Below the pieces are notes generated by a model that saw only the letters and a program-made list of their open reading frames with translations, had not been told where the DNA came from and did no database searches. DNA of 64,000 nucleotides, taken from positions 13,358,910 through 13,422,909 of the forward strand of contig ML677366.1 in assembly GCA_007922305.1 (NCBI GenBank). The letters run 5' to 3'. This DNA is from Dermatemys mawii (taxonomy: Eukaryota > Chordata > Testudines > Dermatemydidae). Both the position numbers and the translations under genes were made by a program. Shown here piece after piece: positions 25,201 to 34,300 of this stretch (positions within the stretch are counted from its first letter, which is position 1; each line of letters begins with the position of its first letter).

Positions 25201-28200
25201 CATCACAATCACACACAGATGAGATTCCTGTCTCAGAGTGTCTGGACCCGCCTCCCGGATGGGCTGTACCTTTCTCAGTGTCATTGCAGTCAATCCCAGT
25301 GAAACCTTCAGGGCAGACACAGAAGAATGAAGTCTCATTGCCACCAGTCAGGCAGGTACCCCCGTTCTGACAGTGGTTCACATCGCAGAAGTCACCTGTA
25401 ACCAAAGCCATGAGTCATTACAAACACTAACTGCCAGGGAAACCACACAGGAGCCAGCTAGATTCAGGTCTTTGAAATCTGATCTTGCAGGAAAATTCAA
25501 GCACAGATGTCCTGCCTTTACAGAGCTCATCCACGTTACTTTGGGTGCAGCCCAGTCTGAAGTGCAGTGGCACCCCTGTGTATGGGAGGCCCCAGGCTGA
25601 GTTCACACAGCTGCAGGGCAGGATCGAGAGGCACTGGCAGAGCGATGTATGGGGTTCCAGGACTGGAAGAGCTGTCAGGACAGAGGGGCACTGGCAGCTG
25701 GGAGGAGGGAACTTGCCCATTCCCCACCCTCACAGTGCCCATGGCCCCGACCTACATTCTCAGTGCAGCTCCACAGCCCAGTACCCAGGAGACCAAGTTT
25801 CCATCTCTCCTCTTGTGCCTGGCTGTCTCACCCTCCTCCATCAAGCAGGGTAATGCCCAAGGTGAGGCTTGCTAGGAGCAGGAGGGCCTGGGAGGCTAGG
25901 GAGAGGGGAACTATCAGTGCCCACTGTTCTGCAACTGGGCCTTTGCTTTGACTCCAGTTGCCCTAGTGAGCAGCTAGGGAGCTGCTGACGCCAATCTCCC
26001 CGGCACAACACCCCACATCTTGCCATTCGGCAGTGACAGCCCCCATCTTCCATGTCCTGTCCCCTCCCCACCACATACCCCTCTATACCTTGACCATCCT
26101 GCACTGGGGGCCAGGGCAGCTAGCTCCTCAGTCTGTGCCCCATGGCTATGTTCCTAGGCAACCTGTTTTCCATCACGCAGATCTCACTCTTCTGGAACTT
26201 CTCTATTATTCAGCCTAAATGTGCTTTGCTCCAATCCATTCCTCCTTGTTCACTGGGCCAGGGGAGGCTATGAAATGACCACAGACTTCCAAGGAGGAAG
26301 GGATGGACTATGGATTCTCAGAGCCAACATTGCCCCCCTTGGGGAATACGTGGAGGAGCGAACGTTTCTCCTTCCACCCCCTAGACCTGTCTCCCAGCAG
26401 TGCAGGGAGCAGAACAGGCTGGGGCAAGCTGAACAAGGGCGTCAGATGCACTCACCCTGGAATCAGATGAGCCGAGCATCTGATATTTCAGTTAAGAGGG
26501 TTTATATTTGTGAAAGATTGCAAAACCGGCATCTCCTAAAGAACAAACAGTGTGGAAGGCCAGGAGCCAGGCTGAGTGGCGCAGAGGCGATACAGGCCAG
26601 GGGCTTATCACTGCTTGGAGACAGGGCCAGCTGCTGCTCCAAACATGTAAGCGAGTGTGAGAAGCGTGAGCCCTCCAGGCTACCCCAAGAAGTGCCCAGG
26701 AGAAGTCTTCCCACTTGCTTCCACGTGCTCCCCACCTGTAAATGGCTCTGTGCAGAAGACCAGCCTTTGCCCAGGACCGCGCTCTGTGAAAGACTCCTCT
26801 GGAGATGGAAAATCTCCATTCCTAGGACAGGCATAATTCACACAGTACAGGACAAGTGCCTCCTGCCCCATCCCCTGTCAGCCAATGAGGCCTCATCACC
26901 CTCAACAGGGGCATGAGGGAAACTTCTCTCTAGCCATTCGGCCCCTGGTTTCACTAATGACACTGCCAGCCAAGAAACCATTTGAGGTTGGGCTGTGCCT
27001 GGGAGTTGGGCTGAAACTAGGGTGATCAAACAGCAAGTGTGAAAAATCAGGACAGGGGATGGGGGGTAATAGGAGCCTATATAAGAAAAAGCCCCAAATA
27101 TGTCCCTATAAAATCGGGACATCTGGTCACCCTAGCTGAAACCCACCAGTTCATTTCACACAGCAGGGGTAGGGGGACTGCCTAACAGCTGGCAGCTGGG
27201 TATAACTTCTAGAGCCCTCCATGCCAACCTGGGTAGATTCAAATGGGTGACCCCTGGGGGAAAGGTTGCTTCTCTCATTAGCAAGCACGGGGGCAGCTTG
27301 TCTCCTGGGCAAGCTTCTCTCAGCCACATCGGCTCATGCTGCAGGTGTTAGGGCAGGGATTTAGCTCAGGTGGAGACCCCAGGGACAGCGACCTGTGTGG
27401 GTAGTTAATGAGCTGAGAGCTCACTGCCCTGAGCTGCACTGAACAGCGTGGCTCTCGTTAGCCCAAGCCATTGCTCAGGGAGTTATTACTAATTAGTCTT
27501 TTAATAGCAAGGCTCCTCAGAACTAATCCCGCATCCCAACCCTCCACATCCGGAGGGTGTGCTCATGGCAGATGGAGCCTGTGTGAACGGGAGGCTTCAG
27601 AAAAGCTGCTGCTGCTCCTTTAGCCCAGCCTGGGGAAGCGGAAGAGCTTGGGCACCAGGTCAAATTGCTGCCTGTGCCGCCCAGCGTGGCTCTGCATGAC
27701 CTCATCTTCCATCAATGCACTGCCATGAGCTATGGCAGAGGAGGAGGAGGGAGATGCAGAAGAGCCAATGGGGAGTGGGGATGTCTTTGCCCATTTCATT
27801 CATCAAGGAGTGGGGATATTTACCTGCCCCATGCTCCTCATGTCTCCTGGGTGCTCAGAAACTCAGTCTCAAGGATCCTTATAGCCAGCTGGCTAAGGCC
27901 CTACACACAGCGCTGGATCTGCTCACAGAGAGGCACTGGCTACTTACAGAGATACATGGGTGACAAGTTTGTGTCCCCCAAACATCTGCTGTGCCAGCTG
28001 CCTCCACGACAGGAGTATCTGGGTCACACTGGACATAGCCAGGCAGAGGAGACCAGGCTGGAAAAGCCACTTTACCACATTCCTCCCCAGGGCAAGGGCG
28101 GAATGGGCCCCAATAAGCTATGCACATTTTAACTATTGCAAGTAACTGAACTTCCCCCTTCCTTCCCCGCTCCTCATCCTCTCTCCAGCAGATCTCACTG

Positions 28201-29805
28201 GCCACACTCCACTGTTAGCAGGCGCAGGAAGGGCCACATTTTCAAAAGCCCCCAGTGATTTGGGGTACGTCAGTGTCTGGGACAGCTGGGGCCAGATTTT
28301 CAGAGCCATGCAGCACCTGACTGGAGCTGTGAATGCCCTGAAAATCAGACCCCAACCGTCCCCCATTGGTTTCCCAACTGAGACACCCAAAATCACCAGC
28401 CACGACTGGAAATGTTTACTTATGTGGCCCCAAGAACTGGCGGGGAGGCAAAAATAAGGTGCCGTGAGGCTCTGGGCTGGAAGCACGGATCAGTTCAAGA
28501 CACTGTTTTGGGAGGGGAAAATGGGTGCCTCTCCCAACCAAAACTGACAACACAACCTGCACGTCCCTCCCCCCCCACCGCCCCTGGACCAGCCTCGACC
28601 CTTCACTGCCCCAGCAAGTGCCGCCTGTCTTTTCCCTCTCCTCCCAGTTTTTCATCCCATATCCTGTCCCTCCCGTCTCTGTTATCCACATATTCCCCCC
28701 CCTCAGCCCCTCACCCATCCCTACCTCCCCGCCGCCCTGTGCTCCCAGCATGTCCATTCCTCTCTTCCCAGCTAAGGGCCCCACAAACAAGGATGGATGT
28801 TTTGCTATCTAGGAAGGAAGTGTTATCTAATAGAGCAGCCAGAACTCCTGGGATCACTTCCCACCCCTGGGAGAGAAGACTGGGGCCTGGGATGACAGGC
28901 AGGAGTATTGGGTAGTGTGGCTAGTGGCTAGAAGCTGGCAGCCAAACTACCTAGGATCTATTGACAGCCGCCGGGTGTGAGTCCTGAGCTGTACCCACAG
29001 CCCCTCCCTGCCCTGTGACCTTGCTCAGTGCCTCACCTCCCCCTCTGTAAAATGGGGGCAGCGATCCTGTCTCCTGCGGGTGGGCTGCCAGGATTTGTGC
29101 ACCCCGGCCAGTGACGCGGGACTGACGAAAGGGGCTGTCTCAGAGCTGGGTGTTAGTGGGGAGGTCTCACTGCGGAAATGCTGAGCGTTGGACGTACAGC
29201 CCCGTACCCGTCCTGCTGTCACCCCAGGGGCCCATTCTCCCAGCTCTCAACATCGGCCAGCAGTGGGTGACCAGACAACAAGTGTGAAAAATCGGGACGG
29301 GGGTGTGGGGTAATAGGAGCCTATATAAGAAAAAGGCCCAAATATTGGGACTGTCTCTATAAAATCGGGACATCCGGTCACACACACACCCCTTGGGGGA
29401 CGATGGGAGTCCCACCGCCGGAGGACCCCAGACTTTGATCTGCAGCGGCAGGTGGAGAGTGACTAGCGGTCCAGGCTGGGTACGCCCCCCCCTTGCACCC
29501 CGGATTTTCAGCAGGGGGCGTGTGAGATGCCCGGAGCCAGACAGTGGGAGGAGGGAGAGGTCAATGATCCGAGCCACAGGCGCAGGTAGGGGGCAGGCGG
29601 GGGAGCTGCCCCACAAACTGCAACCCTGGGGCAGCTGCAGAATCCCCCCCGCCCCCGCCCGCACCGGGCCTGACTGGAGCTGCCCCCCCGCCCCAAGACA
29701 GCCGCCAAACTACGCCGATGATCCCAACTCACCCGCCACCGCGAACCCCCCCGAGACAGCGAGGAGCGCCGCGACCAGCGTCCGCCAAGGGCTCGATCCC
29801 TTCAT
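13080..29805 (-). CDS. MFGE8: MFGE8 (lactadherin), ten coding exons, 468 aa
   Basis: Secreted bridging protein: in the family, the EGF2 RGD binds alpha-v integrins and the C1/C2 domains bind phosphatidylserine, linking apoptotic cells or vesicles to phagocytes. Exons (minus strand): 29805-29733, 25395-25270, 23859-23734, 22572-22459, 21594-21413, 20451-20296, 18833-18689, 16444-16260, 13808-13653, 13223-13080. All borders are GT/AG and all phases agree, giving 1407 nt. Domains: signal peptide about 1-24, EGF1 28-61, EGF2 69-106 with RGD at 86-88, EGF3 113-144, C1 C148-C304, C2 C309-C466. C1 and C2 share an exon layout (182/156/145 and 185/156/144 nt). The end ([10 protein letters not shown]...ELLGC) matches mammalian MFGE8 as I know it, and differs from EDIL3 at the same site. 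Human MFGE8 has one EGF and mouse has two; three is the EDIL3 layout. Sequons lie at N44, N62, N418 and N429. EDIL3 is the alternative, but its compact size here and the C2 sequence argue against it. Confidence 0.93.
13653..13808 (-). CDS. MFGE8: MFGE8 exon 9, C2 discoidin domain, middle
   Basis: 156 nt, phase 0 at both ends, acceptor TGGCAG and donor AAG|GTGTGT. It encodes [19 protein letters not shown] and [13 protein letters not shown], classic discoidin core strands. It has the same length as the matching C1 exon. N418 (NSS) is a potential N-glycosylation site. Confidence 0.92.
14870..15450 (+). mobile_element. Non-autonomous hAT element, CAGGGGTC family, in MFGE8 intron 8
   Basis: Starts CAGGGGTCCACAACCTATGG and ends GTGCCGACCCCTG, with imperfect terminal inverted repeats. 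Flanks GTCTGGAG and CTTTGGAG differ at two of eight bases. The interior holds a degenerate GC-rich array (GCTGAGCGGGGCTGG-like units, about 14970-15230). It shares termini and the TTAAATGAAGCTTCTTA block with 50773-51082. Confidence 0.75.
16030..16150 (-). repeat. MIR SINE, reverse orientation
   Basis: Contains CCCATTTTACAGATGAAGAA and CTTGCCCAAGGCCACAGAGT, the reverse complement of the MIR core. Lies in MFGE8 intron 8. Confidence 0.75.
16260..16444 (-). CDS. MFGE8: MFGE8 exon 8, C2 discoidin domain, first part
   Basis: 185 nt, phase 1 in and phase 0 out, acceptor GGCAG and donor CAG|GTGTGT. It begins at C309 (CSEPLGIKS). The aromatic cluster W334, F339, W341 ([10 protein letters not shown]) sits where the C2 lipid-binding spike loop lies in the family. 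The exon ends EWLQ. A degenerate minisatellite lies about 70 bp into the preceding intron. Confidence 0.92.
16514..16707. repeat. Degenerate 31-32 bp minisatellite in MFGE8 intron 7
   Basis: Units starting at 16514, 16545 and 16577 follow the pattern CCCAAACA.ACAC.GAGCA then a purine-rich tail, with weaker copies to about 16707. The array ends about 70 bp from the exon 8 acceptor. Confidence 0.65.
18689..18833 (-). CDS. MFGE8: MFGE8 exon 7, C1 discoidin domain, end
   Basis: 145 nt, phase 0 in and phase 1 out, acceptor TTGCAG and donor G|GTAAAT. It encodes [10 protein letters not shown]...TAQYIRIYP...[14 protein letters not shown]304 closes the C1 disulfide with C148. The short CELNG linker leads straight into C2. 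Confidence 0.92.
19060..19515 (+). repeat. Old interspersed repeat, copy 2, split by a nested insertion
   Basis: Same ordered blocks as 10650-10890: ATCGGCTTAAAAATCATGAG, AGGCTTTTCTGTGCAACCAT, GCTGAGATTCT, CAGCTGGGGTTTTAAGAAA, then CCTGAGAGTTGGTAACACTG. It is interrupted by the element at 19338-19497. It also contains a (TG)n run at about 19126-19143. Confidence 0.6.
19338..19497 (+). mobile_element. Retroposon-like insertion with inverted arms, in MFGE8 intron 6
   Basis: Flanked by a perfect 13-bp direct repeat, CTCCTGAGAGTTG (19325-19337 and 19498-19510). That length is typical of target-primed retroposition rather than cut-and-paste. The interior has 35-bp inverted arms (19375-19409 and 19451-19485) with three mismatches. 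I recognise the GTAGCCATATTAGTC... repeat as common in reptile genomes but cannot name its class. Confidence 0.65.
20296..20451 (-). CDS. MFGE8: MFGE8 exon 6, C1 discoidin domain, middle
   Basis: 156 nt, phase 0 at both ends, acceptor CCACAG and donor AAG|GTGGGT. It contains VTG-like and TQGAS discoidin signatures ([10 protein letters not shown]) and [14 protein letters not shown]250 (in FVFCRDEN) is an extra cysteine. From memory, human MFGE8 has no cysteine at this site. Confidence 0.91.
20601..20741 (+). mobile_element. hAT-like MITE in MFGE8 intron 5
   Basis: Ends are CACTGTTCCCTCTAA and AAGGGAACATTG, inverted repeats. Flanks CCTGGGAC and CCTGGGAA differ at one of eight bases, an 8-bp target duplication. 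The interior is rich in GCGCAC repeats. Confidence 0.75.
21212..21221. other. Assembly gap (10 N)
   Basis: Ten N bases in MFGE8 intron 5. From intact copies of the surrounding MITE, about 75 bp are probably missing, so the N count is likely a placeholder. Confidence 0.95.
21212..21266 (-). mobile_element. hAT MITE (TAGGGTGACC family), partly hidden by an assembly gap
   Basis: Only the last 45 bp are visible (21222-21266, ending GGTCACCCTA). Ten N bases at 21212-21221 replace the rest. The flanks GCCACAT (21205-21211) and GCCACATG (21267-21274) form the target duplication, so the gap begins at or next to the element's left edge. Intact copies are 117-123 bp. Confidence 0.8.
21413..21594 (-). 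CDS. MFGE8: MFGE8 exon 5, C1 discoidin domain, first part
   Basis: 182 nt, phase 1 in and phase 0 out, acceptor CTCCAG and donor CAG|GTACCA. It starts the C1 domain at C148 and includes the family patterns [15 protein letters not shown] and ARLN...NAWTSS. It ends PWIQ, joining to VNLL in the next exon as in human MFGE8. Confidence 0.92.
22459..22572 (-). CDS. MFGE8: MFGE8 exon 4, EGF-like domain 3 (calcium-binding type)
   Basis: 114 nt, phase 1 at both ends, acceptor CCCTAG and donor C|GTAAGT. The third EGF begins with LNEC, as in calcium-binding EGF modules. It carries C-x-D-x4-Y-x-C ([10 protein letters not shown]), the Asp/Asn beta-hydroxylation consensus, and CKNGGTC, an O-fucose consensus. 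The matching module is the third EGF of EDIL3. Human and mouse MFGE8 lack it. Confidence 0.9.
23035..23275. repeat. Degenerate low-order tandem repeat in MFGE8 intron 3
   Basis: Recurring phrases such as GCATCCCACCTGGCTCT, CACATCCCACC and GCATCTCACCTGGTTCT at irregular spacing suggest a decayed minisatellite. Confidence 0.35.
23508..23553. repeat. 46-bp palindrome in MFGE8 intron 3
   Basis: Two 22-nt arms with one mismatch surround a 2-nt centre. The inner 17 bp (GGATTAGTCACTTACAC) are perfectly inverted. It lies about 180 bp from the exon 3 donor. Confidence 0.9.
23734..23859 (-). CDS. MFGE8: MFGE8 exon 3, EGF-like domain 2 with RGD
   Basis: 126 nt, phase 1 at both ends, acceptor CTCCAG and donor A|GTGAGT. 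It encodes the second EGF (C69, C74, C80, C95, C97, C106). The RGD triplet (86-88) lies in a long loop between the third and fourth cysteines ([11 protein letters not shown]), the position of the integrin-binding loop in MFGE8 and EDIL3. This exon corresponds to the EGF domain kept in human MFGE8. Confidence 0.92.
25270..25395 (-). CDS. MFGE8: MFGE8 exon 2, EGF-like domain 1
   Basis: 126 nt, phase 1 at both ends, acceptor TTACAG and donor G|GTACAG. It encodes one EGF module with six cysteines (C28, C33, C39, C50, C52, C61). CQNGGTC fits the O-fucosylation consensus C-x4-T-C. N44 (NET) and N62 (NDT) are N-glycosylation sequons. The region resembles the first EGF of EDIL3. It continues straight into EGF2, with no EDIL3-like acidic linker exon recognised. 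Confidence 0.9.
27018..27134 (-). mobile_element. hAT MITE, TAGGGTGACC family, in MFGE8 intron 1
   Basis: 117 bp beginning TAGGGTGATC and ending GGTCACCCTA. Perfect 8-bp target duplication GCTGAAAC at 27010-27017 and 27135-27142. This places the family in the hAT superfamily. Confidence 0.88.
28290..28351. repeat. Inverted-repeat element, GATTTTCAGAG type, in MFGE8 intron 1
   Basis: Arms GGCCAGATTTTCAGAG and CCCTGAAAATCAGACC are inverted with few mismatches. It resembles a common short reptile repeat. The wider repeat may span 28225-28415. Confidence 0.45.
28985..29090 (+). repeat. MIR-like SINE relic in MFGE8 intron 1
   Basis: Contains TGTGACCTTGCTCAGTGCCT then CCTCTGTAAAATGGGGGCAG, the ordered MIR core. 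Confidence 0.65.
29264..29381 (-). mobile_element. hAT MITE, TAGGGTGACC family, in MFGE8 intron 1
   Basis: Same internal string as 27018-27134 (GTGTGAAAAATCGGGACGG and TAATAGGAGCCTATATAAG). The outer bases are worn, and no clear target duplication remains. Confidence 0.8.
29733..29805 (-). CDS. MFGE8: MFGE8 coding exon 1 (signal peptide)
   Basis: 73 coding nt. The ATG at 29805-29803 has G at -3. It encodes about 24 residues: a short basic start (MKGSS), then a hydrophobic stretch ([15 protein letters not shown]) typical of a cleaved signal peptide. The donor is G|GTGAGT at 29732 and leaves phase 1. The ATG lies inside a CpG island. No upstream in-frame start is needed because the signal peptide is complete. 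Confidence 0.88.
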
Positions 29806-30240
29806 CGCCGCCGCTCCAGCTCCGCCGCTCCGCGTCCTGGCCGGCCGGGCTCGCTCCTCAAGTGTCTTCGCGTCCCGACTTCTCCTCCAGAGGGATCAGA
29901 GTCAGGGAGTGAGTCAGCCGGGCGCCCTCCCCTCCGAGCCTGTGGCTGACACCCAGCCCCACGTGCTCCAGCTGCCTGGCCAATGACACGCGGCATCCAC
30001 CCCAAACAGCAGCCGCGAGCTGGGTGGATGGGTGCGCAAGGGCTGGGCACGAGCCCCCACGCCTGGGGCAATGCACTCGGAGGCAACGTGAATCGCCTGG
30101 AAACGCCCTGCAGAAGGAAGCGGAGTGAAGGTCCCTCTCTGCCGGGCGGCAGCAACGAGCAAAACGCACGCCCAGTGCCAAGGAGTTGTGCAAGAGCCAT
30201 CGCTGCGCGGGACACCCCCCCTCCCCTAGTGCTTAATTCA
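29806..30240 (-). promoter_or_regulatory. MFGE8 promoter and 5' UTR, CpG island
   Basis: GC-rich, CpG-dense DNA surrounds the start codon, from about 29400 in intron 1 to about 30240. No TATA box is seen near the expected start. TGAGTCAGC at 29910-29918 fits the AP-1/NF-E2 core. CACGTG (E-box) lies at 29960-29965 and CCAAT at 29980-29984. The transcription start cannot be fixed from sequence alone. Confidence 0.6.
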
Positions 30241-30643
30241 TGCCAGGGCTGAGCCCGGGCAATCCATAGCCCCAGCACCTCTGAGCTTGCTGCACCAGTT
30301 AGGAAGGTTAAAAAAAAAAAAGGTTTGAGGCCCCACACTTCTTTCATTACAAATGGAGCACTGGCCTTCACCCCAGGCACCTCACTCCTGCTCCTCAATA
30401 TTGCCTGTTACTCCAGTCCTGGGCTTTACACACAGCCCTGCCCATGCCCCTCCGGCCTGACCTGCAGCGCCCTACTGTTCAAATCTGGGCCCTCCATACA
30501 GCCCTGTCCCTGCAGTTCACTCCTGACACGCAGCTTCCCCCCCACTCACCCCAAGCATTTGTGAAACTGCCCTAAACTTGAAGGCTTGTCAGCTAAATCC
30601 TGTGGGGTGGGTACATGTCTTTGTTCTGTGTTTGTATAGTGCC

Positions 30644-30765
30644 TAGGGTGACCAGATGGCCCGATTTTATAGGGACAATCCTGATTTTTGGATCTTTTTC
30701 TTATATAAGCTCCTATTACCCCCACCCCCATCCTGATTTTTCACATTTGCTGTCTGGTCATCCTA
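30644..30765 (+). mobile_element. hAT MITE, TAGGGTGACC family
   Basis: Starts TAGGGTGACCAGATGG and ends CTGGTCATCCTA. TAGTGCC occurs on both sides, offset by three bases on the right, suggesting a disturbed target duplication. Confidence 0.82.
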
Positions 30766-30949
30766 ATTTAGTGCCTAGCACAGCAGGCTGGGCCCTCTAA
30801 GCACTGTTGCAACATAATAATGAGCAAACAGGCCTTGGATTAAGCTGGGCACTTGTCAATGTTTTTCAGTTCTTAACTGCTGCTTGTGATAGTGCAAGGA
30901 GGAAAGCACATTGGCTTGCACAGACCTATGTTTAATTAGCCACCATTCA

Positions 30950-31360
30950 TCATCATCATCCACACTTAGACTGCTAAGGACCCTTATGCCAGTCAGAGTG
31001 ACCAAGGCTGAAGGCGTTGTACCAGGCATCGTGTCGTGAAGTTTCCTGACCTGGCTCAGTTCTGTGGATCCACACATCTCTAAGGCAGTCTCCGGTAGGG
31101 CAGGGCATGTATCCCTTCGCACGTCAATGGAGAGTCTGAAAGCAGAGTGCACTGAGGTGTTTTTGTCCATCGTAGCGATGTGGCCAAAGAGCATGCAACA
31201 CTGCTTTCGAATATAATGAGTGAAGAAAGGTCAGATCCTTAGGAGACTGCACAAAGCCAAACCACCTGATGCTCAGGATTTGGTGCTGATTGTGCATAAG
31301 GAGTACCACTAGCCACTCCAAGTCTGCCTGTAAGATTCCAGATTTCTGACCCATATAGCA
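30950..31360 (-). mobile_element. LINE reverse-transcriptase C-terminal remnant
   Basis: Minus-strand frames include HNQHQILSIRWFGFVQSPKD, then LHALWPHRYDGQ and SIDVRRDTCPALPETALEMC. These resemble the segment after the RT domain in non-LTR elements (M..Q.ILGIRWFDFV..., FGHIAR..., ...PG). Multiple frame changes show it is dead. The clade is not certain. Confidence 0.5.
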
Positions 31361-34300
31361 ATACAGGTTGTCAACATTCAGCCACTGAGAATGTTTTCAA
31401 TACAACTTCCATTTTTGTAGGACCTACAAAAACAATGCTTTCTACTCTTCCTGTGCAGCAGCGAACTAACTTACCCTCTTCCTGGAGTTGTGCTGGCATC
31501 ATCTGGGGAGTGGAGACACAAGGGAAGCTGTGTCTGCCATAAGAGTGTGCTAGATAGAAAGTTTGTGTTTATAAATCTATTACTGACAAATAAATAACAG
31601 GCCAAATGGGTAGGAGACAATATTTCTCATTGAATGGGAATAGGGTCTCACTTCACCCAGTTACCTCCTTGGCACTGCACTATATGCTTGGGCACCTGCA
31701 GAGGGAATCACTGCCACAGCAGATTCCTCTCCCTCAGCCCTTCCTTGATGGCAGCCCAGCTCATAAAGGCCCCAGGATGGGCCTACACAAGGAGGAAGAA
31801 TTGGGGTAGATGCCAGGGCTGCCAGATGAGATGCTAACAATCAACTCAAAGCAGATAACAGGACACATCTCTACTCCTTCCAGCCCATCATACACCTCTT
31901 TTCATTAGCTCTTGCAGCCAATGGCAGCACGTGGACCAAGACAGCAAGAACTGTTATTGGTTGTGGGGAACTACAAAAGGGTTGCTGATTGGTTATATAC
32001 AATTTGGGGATGGGCTAAGCTCCTGGGATTCAGTCCCAGCTCCTGTGGCCCACAACTTCTGGCTAGATTTGAGGTTTCCCACATTTAGGCTGCTATAGCT
32101 CCACAAGCTCAGGCCTTCTTCAGCACAGTACTGAAGTCCAGGCAGAACAGTGACCAGGACACTTGCCCCAGCCCAAGGGAGCAACAAACGAAGACTTGAC
32201 TGGATGTTCTGCAGGGCAGTGCGAGGCCCTAGTCAGGAGGGCACTGCTGCTGGTTTGGGAAATGAGAGAGCAGGCCAGAGATAGCACATGGGTTTCACCT
32301 GGAGCAGCTCCACAGTCAGAAAAGAAGATGAGAAATAAAGAGTTACGAATCTGGCATTGTAGGCAAAGTTGCTTAATTACCTGCCTTGAGGAGTACTACC
32401 GAGCCAGCTTAGCATGTGCTGTCTGCAAGGCTCCAGCCTGCATGGCCCCTTTTGTGTTGGGGCACAATTTTTCCACTGAGAGCCCCTGTCCCTTGGCATG
32501 GTGATGGAAGCTCATGGAGATGTGAGAGGCAGCAGGGCACTTCCTCACCATGGCAGCTGTCTGCAGCACATGCCTTCTGGCAGGAATATGAGGACAGGGG
32601 GCTGGCTAGGGCAGTGCCAGCTGGATGGGTTTAGCTTCACTGCTGCCAAGGCTCAGCAGGAGGAGTGGCCTTTGTGCAGTACAATCCCCCCTTTCTCTTC
32701 CCATGTCAGGCAGGAAAGAGCAGAGGGGAAGGTCATCATGGGTCCTTCCACTTCTGGGGAACGGTGAAAATGAATTTCTCAGTGCGGCAAACAGGCTGGG
32801 CGGGCAGCTTCAGTTTGTGCCGTCTGCCCGAGCCGCCACCAAACTTCACACCTCCTTAACTTGCCTCACCAAGGCTAAACACCAAGCACCCCAACCTGTC
32901 CTCCGCAGTGACAGAGGAAGGCAAGCCCCAGCCAAGCCCCATCAGTGCAGCTCCTACCAACTCTGCTGGAGACATCTCCCACCTGAGACCCGTTCAGCTC
33001 TCCTCCTACCAGCTGACATGGGGAGCATCCTGGCGCAGCTCCTACCTGGCTGCTGGGGACAGTGAGTCCCACATGCTGTACTGGCACCCCCAGAGGTTCC
33101 AAAATCCTGAGTAAGACTCCTTAGAATCGTCAGGTTGGGGCAAAACCCAGGAGATTTTTAAAAAAATATTATACCCTGGTCTTTGGTCTGTGCTTTGATT
33201 TTTGAACTTTCCCTGCCCGTCCCCAGTGTGTGGGGAGGGCCAATTTATGTTGCCACCTCTCCCAAGTTTATTGGCCTCTGCTGCAGGAGGTCAGACCTCA
33301 CATTTGCCTGTCCCCAGCCGTTAATTCTGCCCCAACTGATCCTGTCTCCCCAGTCCCTACATCAATTCTGCCTCCACATCTACCCAGCCCCTGGCACCCC
33401 CTATTCGTTCTGCTCCTCCAGCTCGCCTCTGCTCTTCCTGCAGCTGCAGGGGCTCTTCACCCCCCTTTCCCAGGACTGGGAGGCTGCAGCAGGGTCCCTC
33501 CTCCCCCTTCTAGACTGGGGGTGCGGTTCCAGTGATTCTCCCCCCTATGCCAGGAGGGAGGGAGAAGAAGCCAAGAATCTGCTCTGCACTGCAGGCCTCT
33601 TTCTGCTCCCTCGTCTCCTCCTCTTCTGCTGGTGGCATCATAATCAGTGACTGCTGCCATGAAGATGACTCCACAAAGAGAGGAAGTCGCTTTAGCTAGA
33701 GGAGAAGCTGCAGGAGGAGGTGGAGCAAAGAACCTGTGGAAGCATCCAATTGTGGGGTAATTACTGTGGTGTTCAGAGCACACTAGCCAGCTGGGAGCCT
33801 GAGAGAAAAGAGGCCAGAACGGAGAACCCACAAATGGGTGGGGTGAGGCTCCCGGAATTGTGAGTCACTCTACGGAGGTGTTTACCCTGTAACTCAGCCT
33901 TAGAACAGAGGCAGTTCTAAGGAGATGGATAGTCTCTTAAAAGAATAAAAAGCAGCATATTTTCCTTCAGTCCTTAAGGACATAAATGCCACTGCGTCCC
34001 TGGCAATAAACAAGGAAATGAGTATTTTTTGAAATGCCACAGGGAAGCCAGATTGTTCCTAACTAGGACAGAGTTCAAAGTGTTCCAGGAAGCATCAGTG
34101 GCTCATTAAAAGAAGACCTGGGAAAGGGATTGACAAATTCCAAGGAATCATAGAAGTTAGGATTCCCCATTATTATTTGCCTGAGTCCAGTGCAGGATTG
34201 TCCCCTGCAGCATACTTTGTCCCTGCTGAATGAATTCACATCCTATGCACCAGGAATTAAATAGGAGAGTAACCGACCTGTCATGTAAAAGAATAAATCA

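Noticed and set aside
13080..29805. Identification of the gene as EDIL3
   Set aside because: The three EGF domains suggest EDIL3, but the C2 end, the [13 protein letters not shown] motif and the 17-kb compact gene fit MFGE8 better.
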